A stretch of 64,000 nucleotides of DNA, from contig NC_134373.1 in NCBI RefSeq assembly GCF_035582795.1, positions 30,164,501 to 30,228,500 on the forward strand, given 5' to 3'. A model generated the notes under the pieces. The model was not told where the DNA came from. It worked only from the letters and a program-made list of their open reading frames with translations, and searched no databases. Numbering within the stretch: the stretch's first letter is position 1; the number at the start of each line of letters is the position of its first letter. A program made the translations under genes and the position numbers. Below are positions 1-13,170 of this stretch, one piece after another. The DNA comes from Mycteria americana. Its lineage: Eukaryota > Chordata > Aves > Ciconiiformes > Ciconiidae.

Positions 1-391
1 TAAAGCTCCAAGTGGTAAAATCAATCAGTAAGCACTGGCGTGCTGTATTTATGGAAACAGCTCAAAAGTAATTTAACATGTTGTACTTGTAAAGAAGAAG
101 AGAATCGCATCTTGCCTGCTGAACTGGGGGCTAGACAGAAGGTTCCAGCTAACAAGCCAAGGAAAGATGTTCCAAGAAGGCCATTCTGTTTCCTCTCTGG
201 GGTCAATACTTCTAATTTACCATGTTGTTTTCCTTTTGGGTTTACCTTCTCTTTAAAATGTTAACTATGAGTGTATTTTACACTTTGCCACTAGGGCTCT
301 GTCATCAGGGATCAGCTGTCCAATATTGGTCAGAGTACTGCTCCAGCTTCGCTTTCAGTTGCTATTAGAGACTAAGGTGTTTTCCTCACAG

Positions 392-620
392 ACTTCAGAA
401 AATGGCCTGATGCCAAGCGATGAGCAGTTTGCAAGACAGCACTCTGTCTGCGCCCATCTATCAGGGCTTAGAGATGCTGCCTTTGAAAGGGGTTTTCAAA
501 AACCAGGCAGGAGTTGTCCAGTACAAAGTGGACAAAGAAGACACTTCTGTGACTTTCATAGACTTTGAAACCAAACCCAAGAAAGCAATGCCAATAATTG
601 AAAATATTTCTGTGGCTCTT
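392..620 (+). pseudogene. possible unidentified exon or frameshifted coding remnant
   Basis: A good splice acceptor (TTTTCCTCACAG ending at 391) opens a frame beginning TSENGLMPSDEQF. Shortly after, the neighbouring frame from 411 onward has much better codon use and amino-acid composition, containing IYQGLEMLPLKG and TSVTFIDFETKPKK, but it is closed by a TGA at 408-410. This pattern fits either the last exon of an upstream + strand gene or a broken coding remnant with a one-base shift. In mammals EPB41L5 lies upstream of RALB, but I cannot match this peptide to it. No good donor follows before the frame decays near 600. Confidence 0.3.
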
Positions 621-720
621 CACTCATGTCTCCTTTTATCCATAGTTCCTATTATTAACCCATCAAATGTAATGGTAATAATGTTTGAGAAGCTGAAAAT
701 TTTAATCAAACATTAGATAA

Positions 721-3700
721 TATTTGTGAAAAACAGGGTTTGAAATTATAATGTGCCTAGGTGTTCTCTTCCAGGTTGGGAACAGAAAGAAGACTTTGTG
801 ATCTGTGTGTCTGATCAAAACTAACCAAACCAGTACAACCGAAATACATACACATACAGTTTATGGGCAGAGAATCCTTTTCAGCTAATAGGTATGAAGA
901 ATAACTCAGCTTGAGAAAATCAGGAACTGTTTGGGATAATCTGAATGAGAATGGAGGATGCATAATACAGTTTCGCATTTGAGAAGAGCTCTGACAAAAT
1001 ACAGGCCTTGAATTTTGGATGCAGAGAGAGTTATACTTGCTTCATCTATTACTGAAGAGAATAGAAAACAAGCCAGTCTTTATGATTAAGTAAACATCAT
1101 GCTATTTTACATAATTAACTTTATTTAAGATCCTACTTTAAGGGAAAACCTCAATGTGTCCTGCCTACCTTAGTAATCTCATTACTAGTCACCGCTCTTT
1201 AATAGGTCTATCAGAGCCTTGTTGTGTTGATTCAGCACAGAAAGAAAACATTTTAGGAATGTCAGTTCTTCAAGCAGTAGGGATTATAGGCACGGTAACA
1301 GTACATCTTTGTGAAAGGTACATGCTGTCTGCCTTCATTCCCCATACAACAGTGAGAGGCAAACTGAGGTACAGCCATAGTGCTACTTTGAAGACTTAAT
1401 ATAATGAATATATTATTATGGAGATTTGATTCACAAAATTGAGAAAGCATTTGTGGTAATATGGTGCTTATACATTAGGGCCAGAGAATGAAATGGAAAA
1501 GAAAGTGAAAAGAAATGCATAATGAGGGAGTTGGCTTGTTTAGTTCCATTATGCAAACACAGTGAAAGGTACAAAGGTAAAGAATGCCACAAGTAACAAA
1601 AAAATCCAATATCAGTTACCTTAAATTATACTAATTATAAAAGGTGGAGTTAGCAATGCAGGCAAGATACATTTTTTCCAGCATTCCTTATTATGTGTTA
1701 ATCATGGCACTGTAAAGATCCAAAAATCTTGGATCATGCAGCTTGCAAAATCCCACTAGAACGTTTCTTGCTGGAACTAGGTACAGTAAGGCAAGTACAA
1801 GCTGAAACTGTAAATATGGGGAAGGAGTTCTCTGTTCAATAAAACAAGCAGTTTCTGCTGAAACTAGTTTTGCTTGAGGAACTAATTTGTGGTTCCAAGT
1901 GTCTTTCAGTGCTGACAGCTGAAGAAGGTAGCTCTGGGCCAGATTGTAATGTTCGCTCCTTGCTCTAATGGGCGGATGTGTTTAATTAACCTTTGTTTCT
2001 GCAGAAGCAGACATTCTGGCAAGCTGTAGGAATGCTAAAGGAGGGAAATCTAAACACCAGCAAACCTAGGCACATTCTATCTATTAGTACTAGGTAAAGA
2101 ATATTAATGTAGACAAATACTGTTTCCTAGGAGATAGGTTTGTATAAGCAACTTTGTAAAAGAAACTTAACATGGTTCCCTCTGTAGGGCTCCCCCCCAT
2201 TAATTTCACAAGACCCAGCTATGGTCCCATGCCCTTGGGACTCCTGTCTCTCATGTCTGATTAAAGACTGGGCACAGTTCTTCAACTGGGAGTCACAAAA
2301 GCGCATATTCAAGGTGGAAATGTTCTGCTTAGTATCTCTTCCTGAGAGCTAAACCTGACAGCCTTGCTGCCTGTTCCATGTCCAGCAGTGACTTCTCCAG
2401 ACACCATAGCTTGGACAGACCCTTCCCAGAGCTTCCTGTAAAGTGCAGATCTTCAGGTTTATAGCTAATTATTCAGAAGGCATATGGCAAGTCTAATGCA
2501 AAGCAGATATCCTTTGCATAAAGTTGCTGAAGGCATGGTTTTTCACTTGAAAAACTAAAGCACTGTAGATTACAGTTCATACAAATACAGCAAACTGCCT
2601 GGCCACAATGTCCCTTGGCCCTAATCTTTCACTAAAAAAAATCACCAACTTTGCATGAGTGTTTTGAAAGCATGCAAATGAGAGCTTATCTTCGCTGACC
2701 TTCATCAGCTCCATTGCCACAATAGGATCATTGTTTCCTATCTCCTCCCCTTAGTAAGCAGCACCCTCCATTCCTCTCACTTCCTTTCCGGCCCAAACCT
2801 TTCCATCTGAAAGACTTTTTAAAGCTCTGCTTTGTCATCTAGTTTTGCTACTAGCGTCATCTAAATGCCAGCCTCCTTCAGACCTGGTTGTCTCAGTCTC
2901 AGTCAGCCAAGACCCTGTTTTTACTCAAAAGGCACCTTTTAAACTTGAGTGATGGACGTTCCTTCTGCTCTTGTAGTCTTACAAACAAGGTGTATTCCCA
3001 ACTGACAGAAACATTTAGGTTAAAGCATTTTTCTTACTAAAACTACACTGTAGCAACACAGTATCAATCACAATCATAAACAGTACTTTTCCCACCTCAG
3101 CAATGTGATGCAGAACTCTTAATACCGTCCAACCACCTCCACATTGTCACAGCATGCAGGAACTAGTGTTAAGGCTGCAGTTACTAAGTTCCTAATCCCA
3201 TGCTTTGTCCACTGAGTTTCTGTTCCAGAATGGAGAGTCATGACAACAAATAAGGTAACCAAGGAACAATAAAACTGGCTACAGTTTCAGGATTATGAGT
3301 TCAATAGAATTCTTCAGCTTGTTCATACTGGTCTCTGTTTCTAGTAAGCACTGATGACTCCAAAAGCCATAAGCTGTGTGTTAAGTTCTTGGGTGATGAC
3401 AATTTCCTTTATAATGTTGCCCAGTGTCTGAGATTGTCGAGCTAGGACTGTGTAGGTCTGCTACGAGCAGAGAGTGTCCTATTGCAAAGGAAGGTTTGCA
3501 CAAAGAGTGAGAATAGAGTTAAGAGTCTATGTCCAGATATAGACGGTGATTTCCAGAAGCTCTTAGCATTGGCCAAACTCACAGCACAGTCAGTGGATGC
3601 AGTCAGGCTGACACAGATTACTTTTGAAAATTCGTCACCAGCGTGGTTCAACATGCAGCCCACTGGCCAAATCTGGTCTGCAGGATCTTCTGTCTGGCCT

Positions 3701-5610
3701 GAACCACCTTTTCTATGGAAATTCCAAGGAGCAAGCTGCTGCCTCATCCCAAAGAGGGATGGGAGGGAGTATGCTTCTTGCATACTCTTCTTCTGAGAGG
3801 TTGGCAAGAACAGCACCTTGATACAGATGAGTTGTCACTGTGTTTCTGTCTGAATGAGCTGCTTTTTATTGTCAATGGCCTGTCCTTAAACTGGGATCTG
3901 ACTCATGCAGCCTCTGGGGCTTGACTATCCTATTAATACACTTAACGTTGCTGTAGGTATCACTCACTGAGAAGGAATGTATGACAATACATTTCTTTAT
4001 ATTTGTATTCTTTGTATTGTATTTGTATCTCTCTTTTCTTTGGCCATCTGCATGTGATGCTTGATGCAATTTCCCTGCAAAACTGCAGGACTTATGATTT
4101 TCTTGTAATTATGGAAATAATTTCAGTAAGTGTGAATTCTGTATGCATACAAGGATACAGGATCTCTGGGTTAATCTTGCAGGCTTTTTATTCAAGTGAA
4201 TACATTCAGCAGGTTCTGGGTCCTATCCTCCTCTGGTACAGGAAGCATAGCGTTGATGGGGACTGAAAAGAAGTTACTGTCCTCGGAGTCGATAGCAAAG
4301 CTCTTTCGCTACTGTGAATAGGCACCATTCTGAGCTAATATGAAGATTAAAAGCCAATGAAAGAATTACAATATCAGCTTAGTTTTAACATAATCTAAGT
4401 ATGAACTACCAAAACTGAGCACTCTCACTTAAATACAAGTTGAAACAATTACTTTATCTTCAGGGAGACTCTCTAAGTAATTGAGATGGACGTAAATCTC
4501 AGCTGAAACTTCTGCTTGAGGAAAAGTGCTACTGGATATGTCCATAGCTTGGTTTCAGTACATGCAGCCATTTACAGTACAGGGGAAAGCTACATTAACT
4601 TTCAGTCAAGCTAAAGGGGTATCTCTCCTGATTTTGACAGATGGCAGTTAATTACATTTTTCTTCTTTGGAAGAAGTATATATTTCTTTCTTTTGTTAGC
4701 ATGTCTGATAATGGCAGGGGATTTTTCTGAGGGTAGTCTTGGAACAAAACTGCAGCTCCAGGCACTCTGTAAGAAGCCAAATACAAGGGAAGGGTGGAGT
4801 AAAGTTGCTATCTGATAATAGGAATAGTCTACAAGCAAGTTTCCTTATCTCTCTTCAGTACTTGTTTTTCAGAAAGTAACGGTGATGAAAAGGCAGGAGC
4901 TATTCTTCTCTGCTGTAAATTCTTTTCTGATAAGTCTTTGGGAAGAAATCACAATGCTATCTTCATTCAGATCCTTCCTAAGATGCATTTCTTCCATAAT
5001 GTGTTTCTATGCTAATCCACTAGGCGTTGCTATTTACATCTTTAAAAGAAACAAAGTACTTAACCTGGACCGATTGTAGATTAAGAATTACTAAGGGCAT
5101 GCATGTCCCACAGAAAACCATAGTCCATGGAAAGAATCTATTGCCTCCTGGCAGTAGTTCTTTATATTGTGTTTTTATTTCTTATTGTTGATTGTAATCT
5201 CTACAGGGAAGGGGTGTTTGTCTTTATGCACCTTTAAGGCACCAAATATGTCTGTAACTTTATGCAAATTAGCAAAGATCAAGAAGGAAACAAGAACTAA
5301 TTTTAAAATACAAATTAGCTTCCCCTTGAATAGCAGTCGAATTCTACTCTGTCATCCCAAAGTAAATCCTGATTTGGTGCTGAAGTCACTGGAATGGAAT
5401 ATGGTCATAGCTCTTGATGCAAAGAAAGACTGAAGGGGAGAGGAGGCCAGTAATGCTGCATCTAACAGATTAATTCCCATTATCTTAGACAACGCAACCA
5501 TTAAATAACCCTAGCCTTCTCTTCAGGACACACTGACTCTATGCTGCCTTGTGCTATAGACTGCTCATGTAACTCAGAAATGCACATCTTGTATTTAACA
5601 GTGTATAAAG
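721..5610. other. intergenic, no gene recognised
   Basis: AT-rich sequence with short overlapping open frames on both strands (largest 124 codons, minus, 3442-3816). None has recognisable domains, splice context or coding bias. No repeat family identified. Confidence 0.6.
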
Positions 5611-5772
5611 CAGTGGTTCCCAAACCAGGCACTGTTATAACTGAAGAGGTCAAAACAGTTTCAAACGAGGTCACAAGATATATGTAATTCAATTCGATCA
5701 CATATTTGGGGTTGCATTAAATTCTTGCTCTACAATAACAATTTTTTGCAGTGAAAATTTGGGGAACTGCTG
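5611..5772 (+). mobile_element. hAT-like non-autonomous DNA transposon (MITE) candidate
   Basis: The left end starts CAGTGGTTCCCAAAC and the right end reads TTTGGGGAACTGCTG, whose reverse complement CAGCAGTTCCCCAAA matches the left end imperfectly. CAGTGGTTCCCAAAC is typical of hAT/Charlie-type terminal repeats. The interval is 162 bases with no ORF. Flanking 8-mers (5603-5610 and 5773-5780) do not form a clear target-site duplication, so the copy is either old or the resemblance is partly accidental. Confidence 0.35.
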
Positions 5773-8700
5773 TGTTTTACTCTGTGAAAGACTGGGTGGA
5801 GAGACTATTTCCTCTGAGTCATCAGTGAGAAAAGTCCATTATTACAGGGGTGAAACATGTGAACAGGACAGCTAGAATTGAAAAAATCCCTAAAACTGTG
5901 AACTTTTCAAATCTGCTGATACAGTATATTTCAAGCCCAAAGGTGTCAACACCATTGCTTTTCAAAATTTTAATTAATCTGTATGTCCAAAATATTATGT
6001 TGCTATAATAATTATCATAACAAAGTTAATTATAGATCCGTCCTTCACAACCAAAATACACTTACCACTAGGTAAAACATGGCAGTTATTTATGCATGAT
6101 ATACAACGGATGAGAAGAAAGAAGTAAGATTATTATATCCATCAGAAATGTCTGGACCCCCTTTTTTTTCGCAGTGTGTGCATATCTGTGCTGGAATCTG
6201 GGAAGGAAGCCCTGCCAGTAAAGGCACGGGATGTTGTAGAGGCAGCAAGCTGGGAGTGGGGAAGGAAGGCAATACTTCCTGATGCTCATTAGCAAGCTCA
6301 GAGGAAGGAGAGCATCCTGCCTAGTCATGCTAAATCAGCTAGACAGTCCCTATTAACACAATCCCTTACCCATCCTTAAGCAGAAGGATATTCAGATTTG
6401 GTTAGGAAAGAGAAGCTATGACTTTGTACATGGGTGTGCAAAGCGCCCATTAAACTTCACTCTCCTATACTATGACATCCTAATTTGTTCAAGGAAGCTC
6501 TAAAATTAAGAACCTGAGGGCTTACCTATCTTTCTTTTGTCTCCCTTTATCAAGCACACTTGCTCAGTTTTCACCTTTTTATGCTATGCCTCAACTTAAA
6601 TATTTATGCTATGTCCCCTCAAAATCCTCAGCTGAGAACTTTTGTCCTTTCAGCTGCACAACTACTGCATTCCATTTGTTAATTTGTGAATTTCAAATAT
6701 ATTTAGTGTGACTAAATAGCAGAGTTTGAAAAACAGTGGCCTGTCTTTATACACAGAACTGCCATATCCCCTAAGCCAAGGCAATTCAATTCTGACCTGG
6801 AAAGGGACATAAGACTTCAGTCTCTCGTGCCCTAGTAGTCCTTCGCTTCTTGTCTAGAAGTTGCCGGTTCCACAGGCAGATTTTGTAACATTAATATTTT
6901 CAAGAACCAACCACTGTTAACCACATACGGCATTTAGACAAATTGACATAAATGGCAGCTTAAATGACAGATTTAAAGCTGTCATCCTCATGGGGTGACT
7001 CCACACACAAGTTATTATCAGCAACATTAAATTGCAAAACCACTTGTAAAACCTTTGTTAAATAATATAAATTGAAACTGGGATATCCTCAAACCAATAT
7101 AAATAACAAGTCATACAGACCAGAATACATTAAATAAAAAAACAGAAAAAAACAACAAAAACCTTAGAAAGGAAAAACATACAAAGAAGAATGCTGATGT
7201 TAGGCTAAATTCTCAGGCTATGTTTCATTACTATTACTGTTACCATTTATCAAGGACTTCCAAGCCAGTTCTGGTATTTCTCCCCTTTGTGTTTATAACT
7301 CCGACTGTTACATTCTGAACTCTCACGTTCGTAGCTAAACTTTCCCTCTTAAAACTGAGTCCACATTATTTCTGGTCAGATTTGGATCAGCAAAGCAGAA
7401 CATTTCCTGTCCTTGGGCGGATGAATCTACACTGGATATTAGGAGCCTGTGTCAGCACTAACAGGATGCAGACCAGGAAGCTATGCATTTTATTAACAGG
7501 AACTAGAAGAAGAGTGGCAAAGTTTTGGCAGAATTAGAATGAAATGTTTGTACATGGAACAGAGGAAGAACTGGAACTAAAACATTTTTTATATAACTAA
7601 AATAAGGCTGCCAGCAAACTAGTTTGGTAGATTTGGAAATCATCAGGGGCTTATGAGAAAAAGCTCAAGCTCACAACCTAGGATTTGAATGAAAGCTCTA
7701 GCTGCCTAACTAACTGGAGCTGTGTCTCTGGCATGCTGAAAAAGGCTGCTTTGGTCAATCGAGAGTACAAATGAGTTATGTCCTGGAGCAAACAAGCCAT
7801 AGACACTCTACTGACAAATGAATAGTCAAAAGTTTGGAATCTAACAAAAATGGAGCTAGAATTAATATTGGTCAATAAGAATAAAAATGGACTCAAATTC
7901 TCGTGCTGGAACACAAAGCATGCTTCCCAGGGAGCTAACAGTGCACATGGACCAAAACACAAATAGGAAGTAGCTCTGTGGTGTGGATCTAAAATAAGAC
8001 CAGGAGTAGCCACAAGTGTGGTGCCATCCAATGTATCCTAGCTCTGTCCGCTGGACTAGCATGTTTTCATACCTCTTCTACCAGCAACTCAAGAGTCTCC
8101 CCATGATCCAAACCTGTGACAGAGCAACCTTGGTTGTTGGAAATCTGCTAGATGAAGTAGGAATGTGCGTCAAAAAAAGCTGATAGATGTTTTATTGGTC
8201 AGCTTTACAGGCTGGTCTTCCTGTTAATTATGACTTTCCACTGAATGAAGTCTCTAACAGGGATAGGTGAGCATGGTCCTCCATTAGCTGGCTGGAAAAG
8301 CATTAAAAGCCTTATTTCTTCCATAGCCAAAAGGAACATGTATTTAGCTTGAGGGATATGGAAACTGTCTTTTTTGAGAAATAAATTCCACAGCCTTTTT
8401 CGTTCCTGATTTGTGACCTTGAGATCTGTAAAATCATGCAGTATCCTCCTTTATGACAGCTTCAGATTTATTACAACTAATGTGGTAAGGGGAGCAGCCC
8501 TTTTATTATAAGCTTTTAAAAGGGAGGAGATGAAAGTTGCTGGTGAAATTAATGCTGTAGGTGCAGCAACCAAGGACAAAGCATGGCAATCACACCTACC
8601 TGTTTTTACACTTGTGGCTTTTGGGAACTGACAGGAAATATTACTTTTGATTTATATGTATTTCTGAGAAGCAAGACCTGGTAATTATCAGGTAGTTCAC

Positions 8701-11700
8701 CTGTCATGCAACAGCTATGTCAAAAGCCAACAGCTAAACTACAAGGCAGAATGACCTTGTGTGTGGAGTCATCCCATGAGGACAGCTTTAAACCAAGCTG
8801 GAAAATTCTGGGGATGAGACAGTGTGTTTCCCACAGCCATTGAATAAATCTCTTTTAACTAGAATGAACTCATGTATCTGAGGTCTCTTAAGGCCCTCTG
8901 GAATCATATTATAAATGATTCCTATATGATTATATAATCATTCATATATAATCATATTATGATTCCTATCTTTTAATGCAGATAATCAATTCTTCTAACA
9001 CAGGTAAGAGTCCTAGGTGAACCTTTTACTTCTATTTGCAAAATAGTGCCCCATCAGAGGTTTTGAATTTCTTTCATGCTGCAGTCTTTACCTGCTTCTA
9101 CTTTTTAACTGCATTTTTTGCATGACAGGAACTAAGAAACAAAACTTCCATGAAGATACATAGAAACCTTAATGACAGAAAAGCTAGCTATGGCTTAGTG
9201 TACTGAAAATTTTTGTGGGAATCACAGCTCTCTCTGGGCAAGGAATTCTAGAAAGAATTGTAAAGATGAGCTCATTTTTAGCCAGTTATTAAACATGACC
9301 CCTGAAGTTTAAGGAAATTTGAACTCTACAGGCAGAATGGTGCTGCAACTCTTTCTGCCATGATTCAGAATGTCTTTAGAAATGGCAGCTTAGACCTATC
9401 TCTGTTAATATCATACAACAAAGTAAGAAAGTACAAATCAGCTAAGTGGAAAAGGAACTGAGTTTTACCATCTTGTCCTGAATTGAAAGCTTCCCAAATT
9501 ACCCCCAGAAAACCCTTGAGAGATTTAAGAAAAGCCACAAGGAAACTGTTGCTGAGCCTTCAGTACTGAGAAGTCAAAGGAGCCCAGCTGATCCAAACAA
9601 AGGATTCTTTACATGCTAATCAAAAGAGAGATTCAGCAGGTGGCCACATTGCTTAGGCTCTGTGAAAAGAAACTGAAAAGGCAGAACTACATCAAGCTGA
9701 ATCTAGCATGGCGTGACATGACTATTCCATTTTGCATTTGACATAATGGATACCTTCAGCCACAATGGCCAAATCCATAGCATTTTTGCTTTCCAAAGAG
9801 CACGAAGGACTGCCCTTTCTTGGAAAGAAGTGGCAGCTGCCACAAGACTATAATAAAATCTCAGGCTTGATTTATTTAAAGATATTTTCTAAATTTACAA
9901 GGAAATAACTTGTTGGGTTAAAGCATTTGTCAAGAAAAGATAAATTGTTAAACATTTGGATCTTCCATTTACTTTGCCTGTTCCCAGCTAGGTACCTGCC
10001 TCTTAGCTGTCCTAAGGGTCTTGCATCCTAAATTAATTATAACTGTTAAATGGAAGAGCTAAGATCACAAACATTATGAACTACCACTCTCTTAAGACCT
10101 CTGGCAAAAGGATTGGGTAGACTTTGGGGAAAGTAGCATCTTAAGCCGTTACAGTAAGATTCAGTAACACTCTCAGATCCCTTCTCTGAATGTAATCTAC
10201 GCAAGCCAACAAGTTCAGTGGGAAGCTGATAGGAAATTACTTAGGAAGAGGGTATCTTGTAAATCCTGCCCTTCTCCATAAATTGAAAGAGGGGAGGAAA
10301 GGGAGAGTAGCAGTCTTTTCTTTCAAATTACAGGAAGAAGATGTATCCTTCATATGCAAGGTCTTAAGGGATACAGCATCTATCTAGCATGTAGTAAACC
10401 GGACGTCAACTTCCTCCTCTCCTGAGGTGATTTGAGCCCATATCTAGTAGGGAAATGCCCCAAATAGCAAGCCAAAGACTATCCTATCCTACGCAAGGGG
10501 TGTATTTAGTCCTTGTTGAAGCTGATCCATTTTGCGTGGAATACTATTCACTAAACCAGAGACAGTACAAGCAAGAGTGATCTATCTTATCTAACGGTTA
10601 CAGCACATGCCGAACAGTCCTTGCTCTCATAAAGATGTCACAATTTATATTGACTACACTGGTGGCATCTGTGCCTTTACAATTCTAGCTTCCATGGGCA
10701 GGCTTATCTTATCTGCTTGGTACCGTCCACCTATTTCTATGAACCAGGCACAGTATAAATGACCAATGCTAGTTTTTAACCTTATCAATTAACTTACAGT
10801 GACCCACATAAGAGTTTAAGCTTGAGGTTTGCAGACTGAAGTCTTCTATTGATCTGCAGAAGGGAAAAAACATTATTTTTTCCCTTATACTGTGTATATG
10901 CAGATACCACTTGTTATCTGCAGAAACCAATTCTTGAAGGGAGTTTGCTTCCTTTTTCTGTTCAGCTCAAATAATGATGATTACAATGCTTCAATATGAA
11001 GTTGATTTTTACACTATACAAACTGTCCTGAGAATTAATTTGGCATGCACCATCAAACACTTCACTTATGACAACTTGGATTTCTCAACTGGCACTAAAA
11101 GTTTCCGGAATAGTCTCCCTAACTAATCAGTTTTCATCCCTTCTCTCATTCCAATAATATAATTGTTAATGTCCAAGGCTAAGAGCAAAGAGAAAATAAT
11201 CAAGTGACACCAAAAACAGCATGAAGAAAATCACCATAAAATCCAATGCTCAGAGACAGCAATGTCTCAGATGGTGCTGCTTAGAATCAGACTACTAGTT
11301 TCTGGGCTAATTCTCCATTCTCTGTGTTGAAAGATTCCATATTAATTTTGATGCATTGTGAACTGCCTCCAGAGAACTGAAAGACTATATTATGGGCCAC
11401 CTTCTCCATTATCTGACCATTTCTGTAGTGATTTAAATATGTATCGATTCTCATTTAGCATTTTGCAGATGTTTTCACAGGTAGTAATCAGTATGGAAGC
11501 AAAAAAGTAGGGGAAAAGCAGGCCTTGTATGTCTTATGACCTGGTTGTAATTCCATTTAAAATGTTAGAGTTATTGCATGGAAAAAGGAAAACCTTAAAA
11601 AAGGACAAGGGTTATAAGGGGAATAAATATAGTTATGTGAGCCAGATCAAACCAATTCATTTTCTGCTACTGGAAGTCTGATCAGAAAAAAATGAAGCTA

Positions 11701-11985
11701 AAGGTCTGTTGTTGCCCTTCAAGAAATCCAGCTTGAGGATGAAATTCATGCCTGAATGCAGAGAAGCAATTTTGAAAAGTCAAAGTTTGATTTATTGTTC
11801 TCTGAAAGGTTGTGTAAAGCTTCTTACTAAAGATCTCAAAGTTACACAAAGGTAGTTTGTATGATTAAGGGCAATCATAGTTCTAAAAGACTCCTAGAAG
11901 ATATAGATACAGCTTCGGCTTATTTCTTATTTACTGTAAATTTTATTTTTTCATTCTGACTAGATGGAACTTCTTAAATTAATTT
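5773..11985. other. intergenic, no gene recognised
   Basis: AT-rich sequence with scattered short open frames and A/T-rich runs (for example about 7133-7160). Apart from the palindrome cluster at 8901-8965 I see no repeat or gene. Confidence 0.6.
8901..8965. repeat. AT-rich cluster of direct and inverted repeats
   Basis: The segment begins GAATCAT and ends ATGATTC. It contains a perfect 16-base palindrome ATGATTATATAATCAT (8926-8941). AATCATATTAT occurs twice (from 8902 and from 8950), each followed closely by GATTCCTAT. The whole could fold into one imperfect hairpin or a cruciform. Confidence 0.7.
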
Positions 11986-12587
11986 TGTTGTGGTTTAGCT
12001 TCAGTCAGCAACTAAGCACCACGCAGCCGCTCGCTCACCCTCCCCCCCAGTAGGATGGGGGAGAGAATCGGAAGAGCAAAAGTAAGAAAACTCATGGGTT
12101 GAGATAAGAACAGTTTAATAATTAGGAAAAGGAAAAAAAAAAACCAACAACAACAACAATAATAATAATAAAATTGCAACGAAAAGCAAAACAACAAAAG
12201 AGAGAGAGAGAGAGGAACAAAACCCAGGGGAAAAAACCCAAGTGATGCAACCCCTCATCACCTGCTGACCGATGCCTAGCCACTCCCTGAGCAGCATCGC
12301 TGCTCCCCTGTCAACTCCCCCAGTTTCTATACTGGGCATGACGCCATATGGTATGGAACAGCCCTTGGGCCAGTTGGGGTCAGCTGTCCTGGCTGTGCCC
12401 CCTCCCAGCTTCTTGTGCACCTGGCAGAGCAGGGGAAGCTGAAAAGTCCTTGAGTAGTACAAGCACTACTTAGCAACAACTAAAACATCGGTGTGTTATC
12501 AACATTATTCTCATCCTAAATCCAAAACACAGCACTATACCAGCTACTAGGAAGAAAATTAACTCTATCCCAGCCAAAACCAGGACA
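11986..12587 (-). mobile_element. solo LTR of an endogenous retrovirus (avian ERVK-like)
   Basis: On the minus strand the element starts TGTCCTGGTTTTGGCTGG (from 12587) and ends AAACCACAACA (11986), giving the TG...CA ends of an LTR about 602 bases long. I recognise the body from memory as a solo LTR that is abundant in non-galliform birds. A TATA-like GTATAGAAAC lies near 12330 on the minus strand, and a poly-purine/ATT microsatellite stretch lies at 12129-12215. No internal retroviral genes flank it. The neighbouring 6-mers (11980-11985 and 12588-12593) are not an exact target duplication. Confidence 0.85.
12129..12215. repeat. A-rich, CAA/ATA and AG simple repeats inside the LTR
   Basis: A run of A, then CAACAACAACAA, AATAATAATAATAA and finally (AG)n near 12199-12214. 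They make the minus-strand frame here read as poly-Leu/Phe, which is not a real protein. Confidence 0.9.
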
Positions 12588-13142
12588 AGTTTTTTCAACA
12601 TTTGCATTACAGACACACAGCAGTAGTGCAGGTGCAGATCTGCAGTATATGATATCTATAGATTCTGCTCTCTTCTATCATAATGTCAAATCGAGTAAAC
12701 AAGATTTGAGAAAGCCAAGATATAACACTGTTCAATAAACTGTAGTTGATAAAAAATGTCCAGAAAAGCCATTCTTTGGCCATTCTGCTCTAGGGCAGAA
12801 AATCTATAACACAGCTTGCAAGGTCTTAAAATGTGGCCCTGTAATGAAAGGGAAAAGACAAGACCAAGTTAAAGCAAATGTTCACTGCTGTCAGCAAACA
12901 ATTTCTTTTATGTCACAAATATCAGATGAATTTAGGATTTCAGTCATTTATTTTGAGGAGATTAGTTTAGGTAGAAGGGTGGGTGGATTTGCTTGCAAGT
13001 ACATAATGCAGTTCTCTGTGCCGTAAATCAGTGTAGCTCCAATGAAATTTGGGAAAAAGCAGCATTTCTGACCCTTAAACATGATTTAATTGTGTCTAAT
13101 CACAATGGCTTCAACTTTTAAATTAAAAATATATAGGTACAC

Positions 13143-13170
13143 GCATATATATGCATATATATGCATATAT
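13143..13170. repeat. 10-bp microsatellite (GCATATATAT) x 2.8
   Basis: Three perfect tandem units, the last truncated, within an AT-rich region. Confidence 0.9.

Noticed and set aside
3442..3816. 124-codon minus-strand ORF overlapping a 104-codon + strand ORF
   Set aside because: Open in both strands, no recognisable domain, no CpG island or splice structure.
12115..12462. 115-codon minus-strand ORF
   Set aside because: It lies inside the LTR, and its C-terminal poly-Leu/Phe comes from the ATT and A-rich simple repeats.
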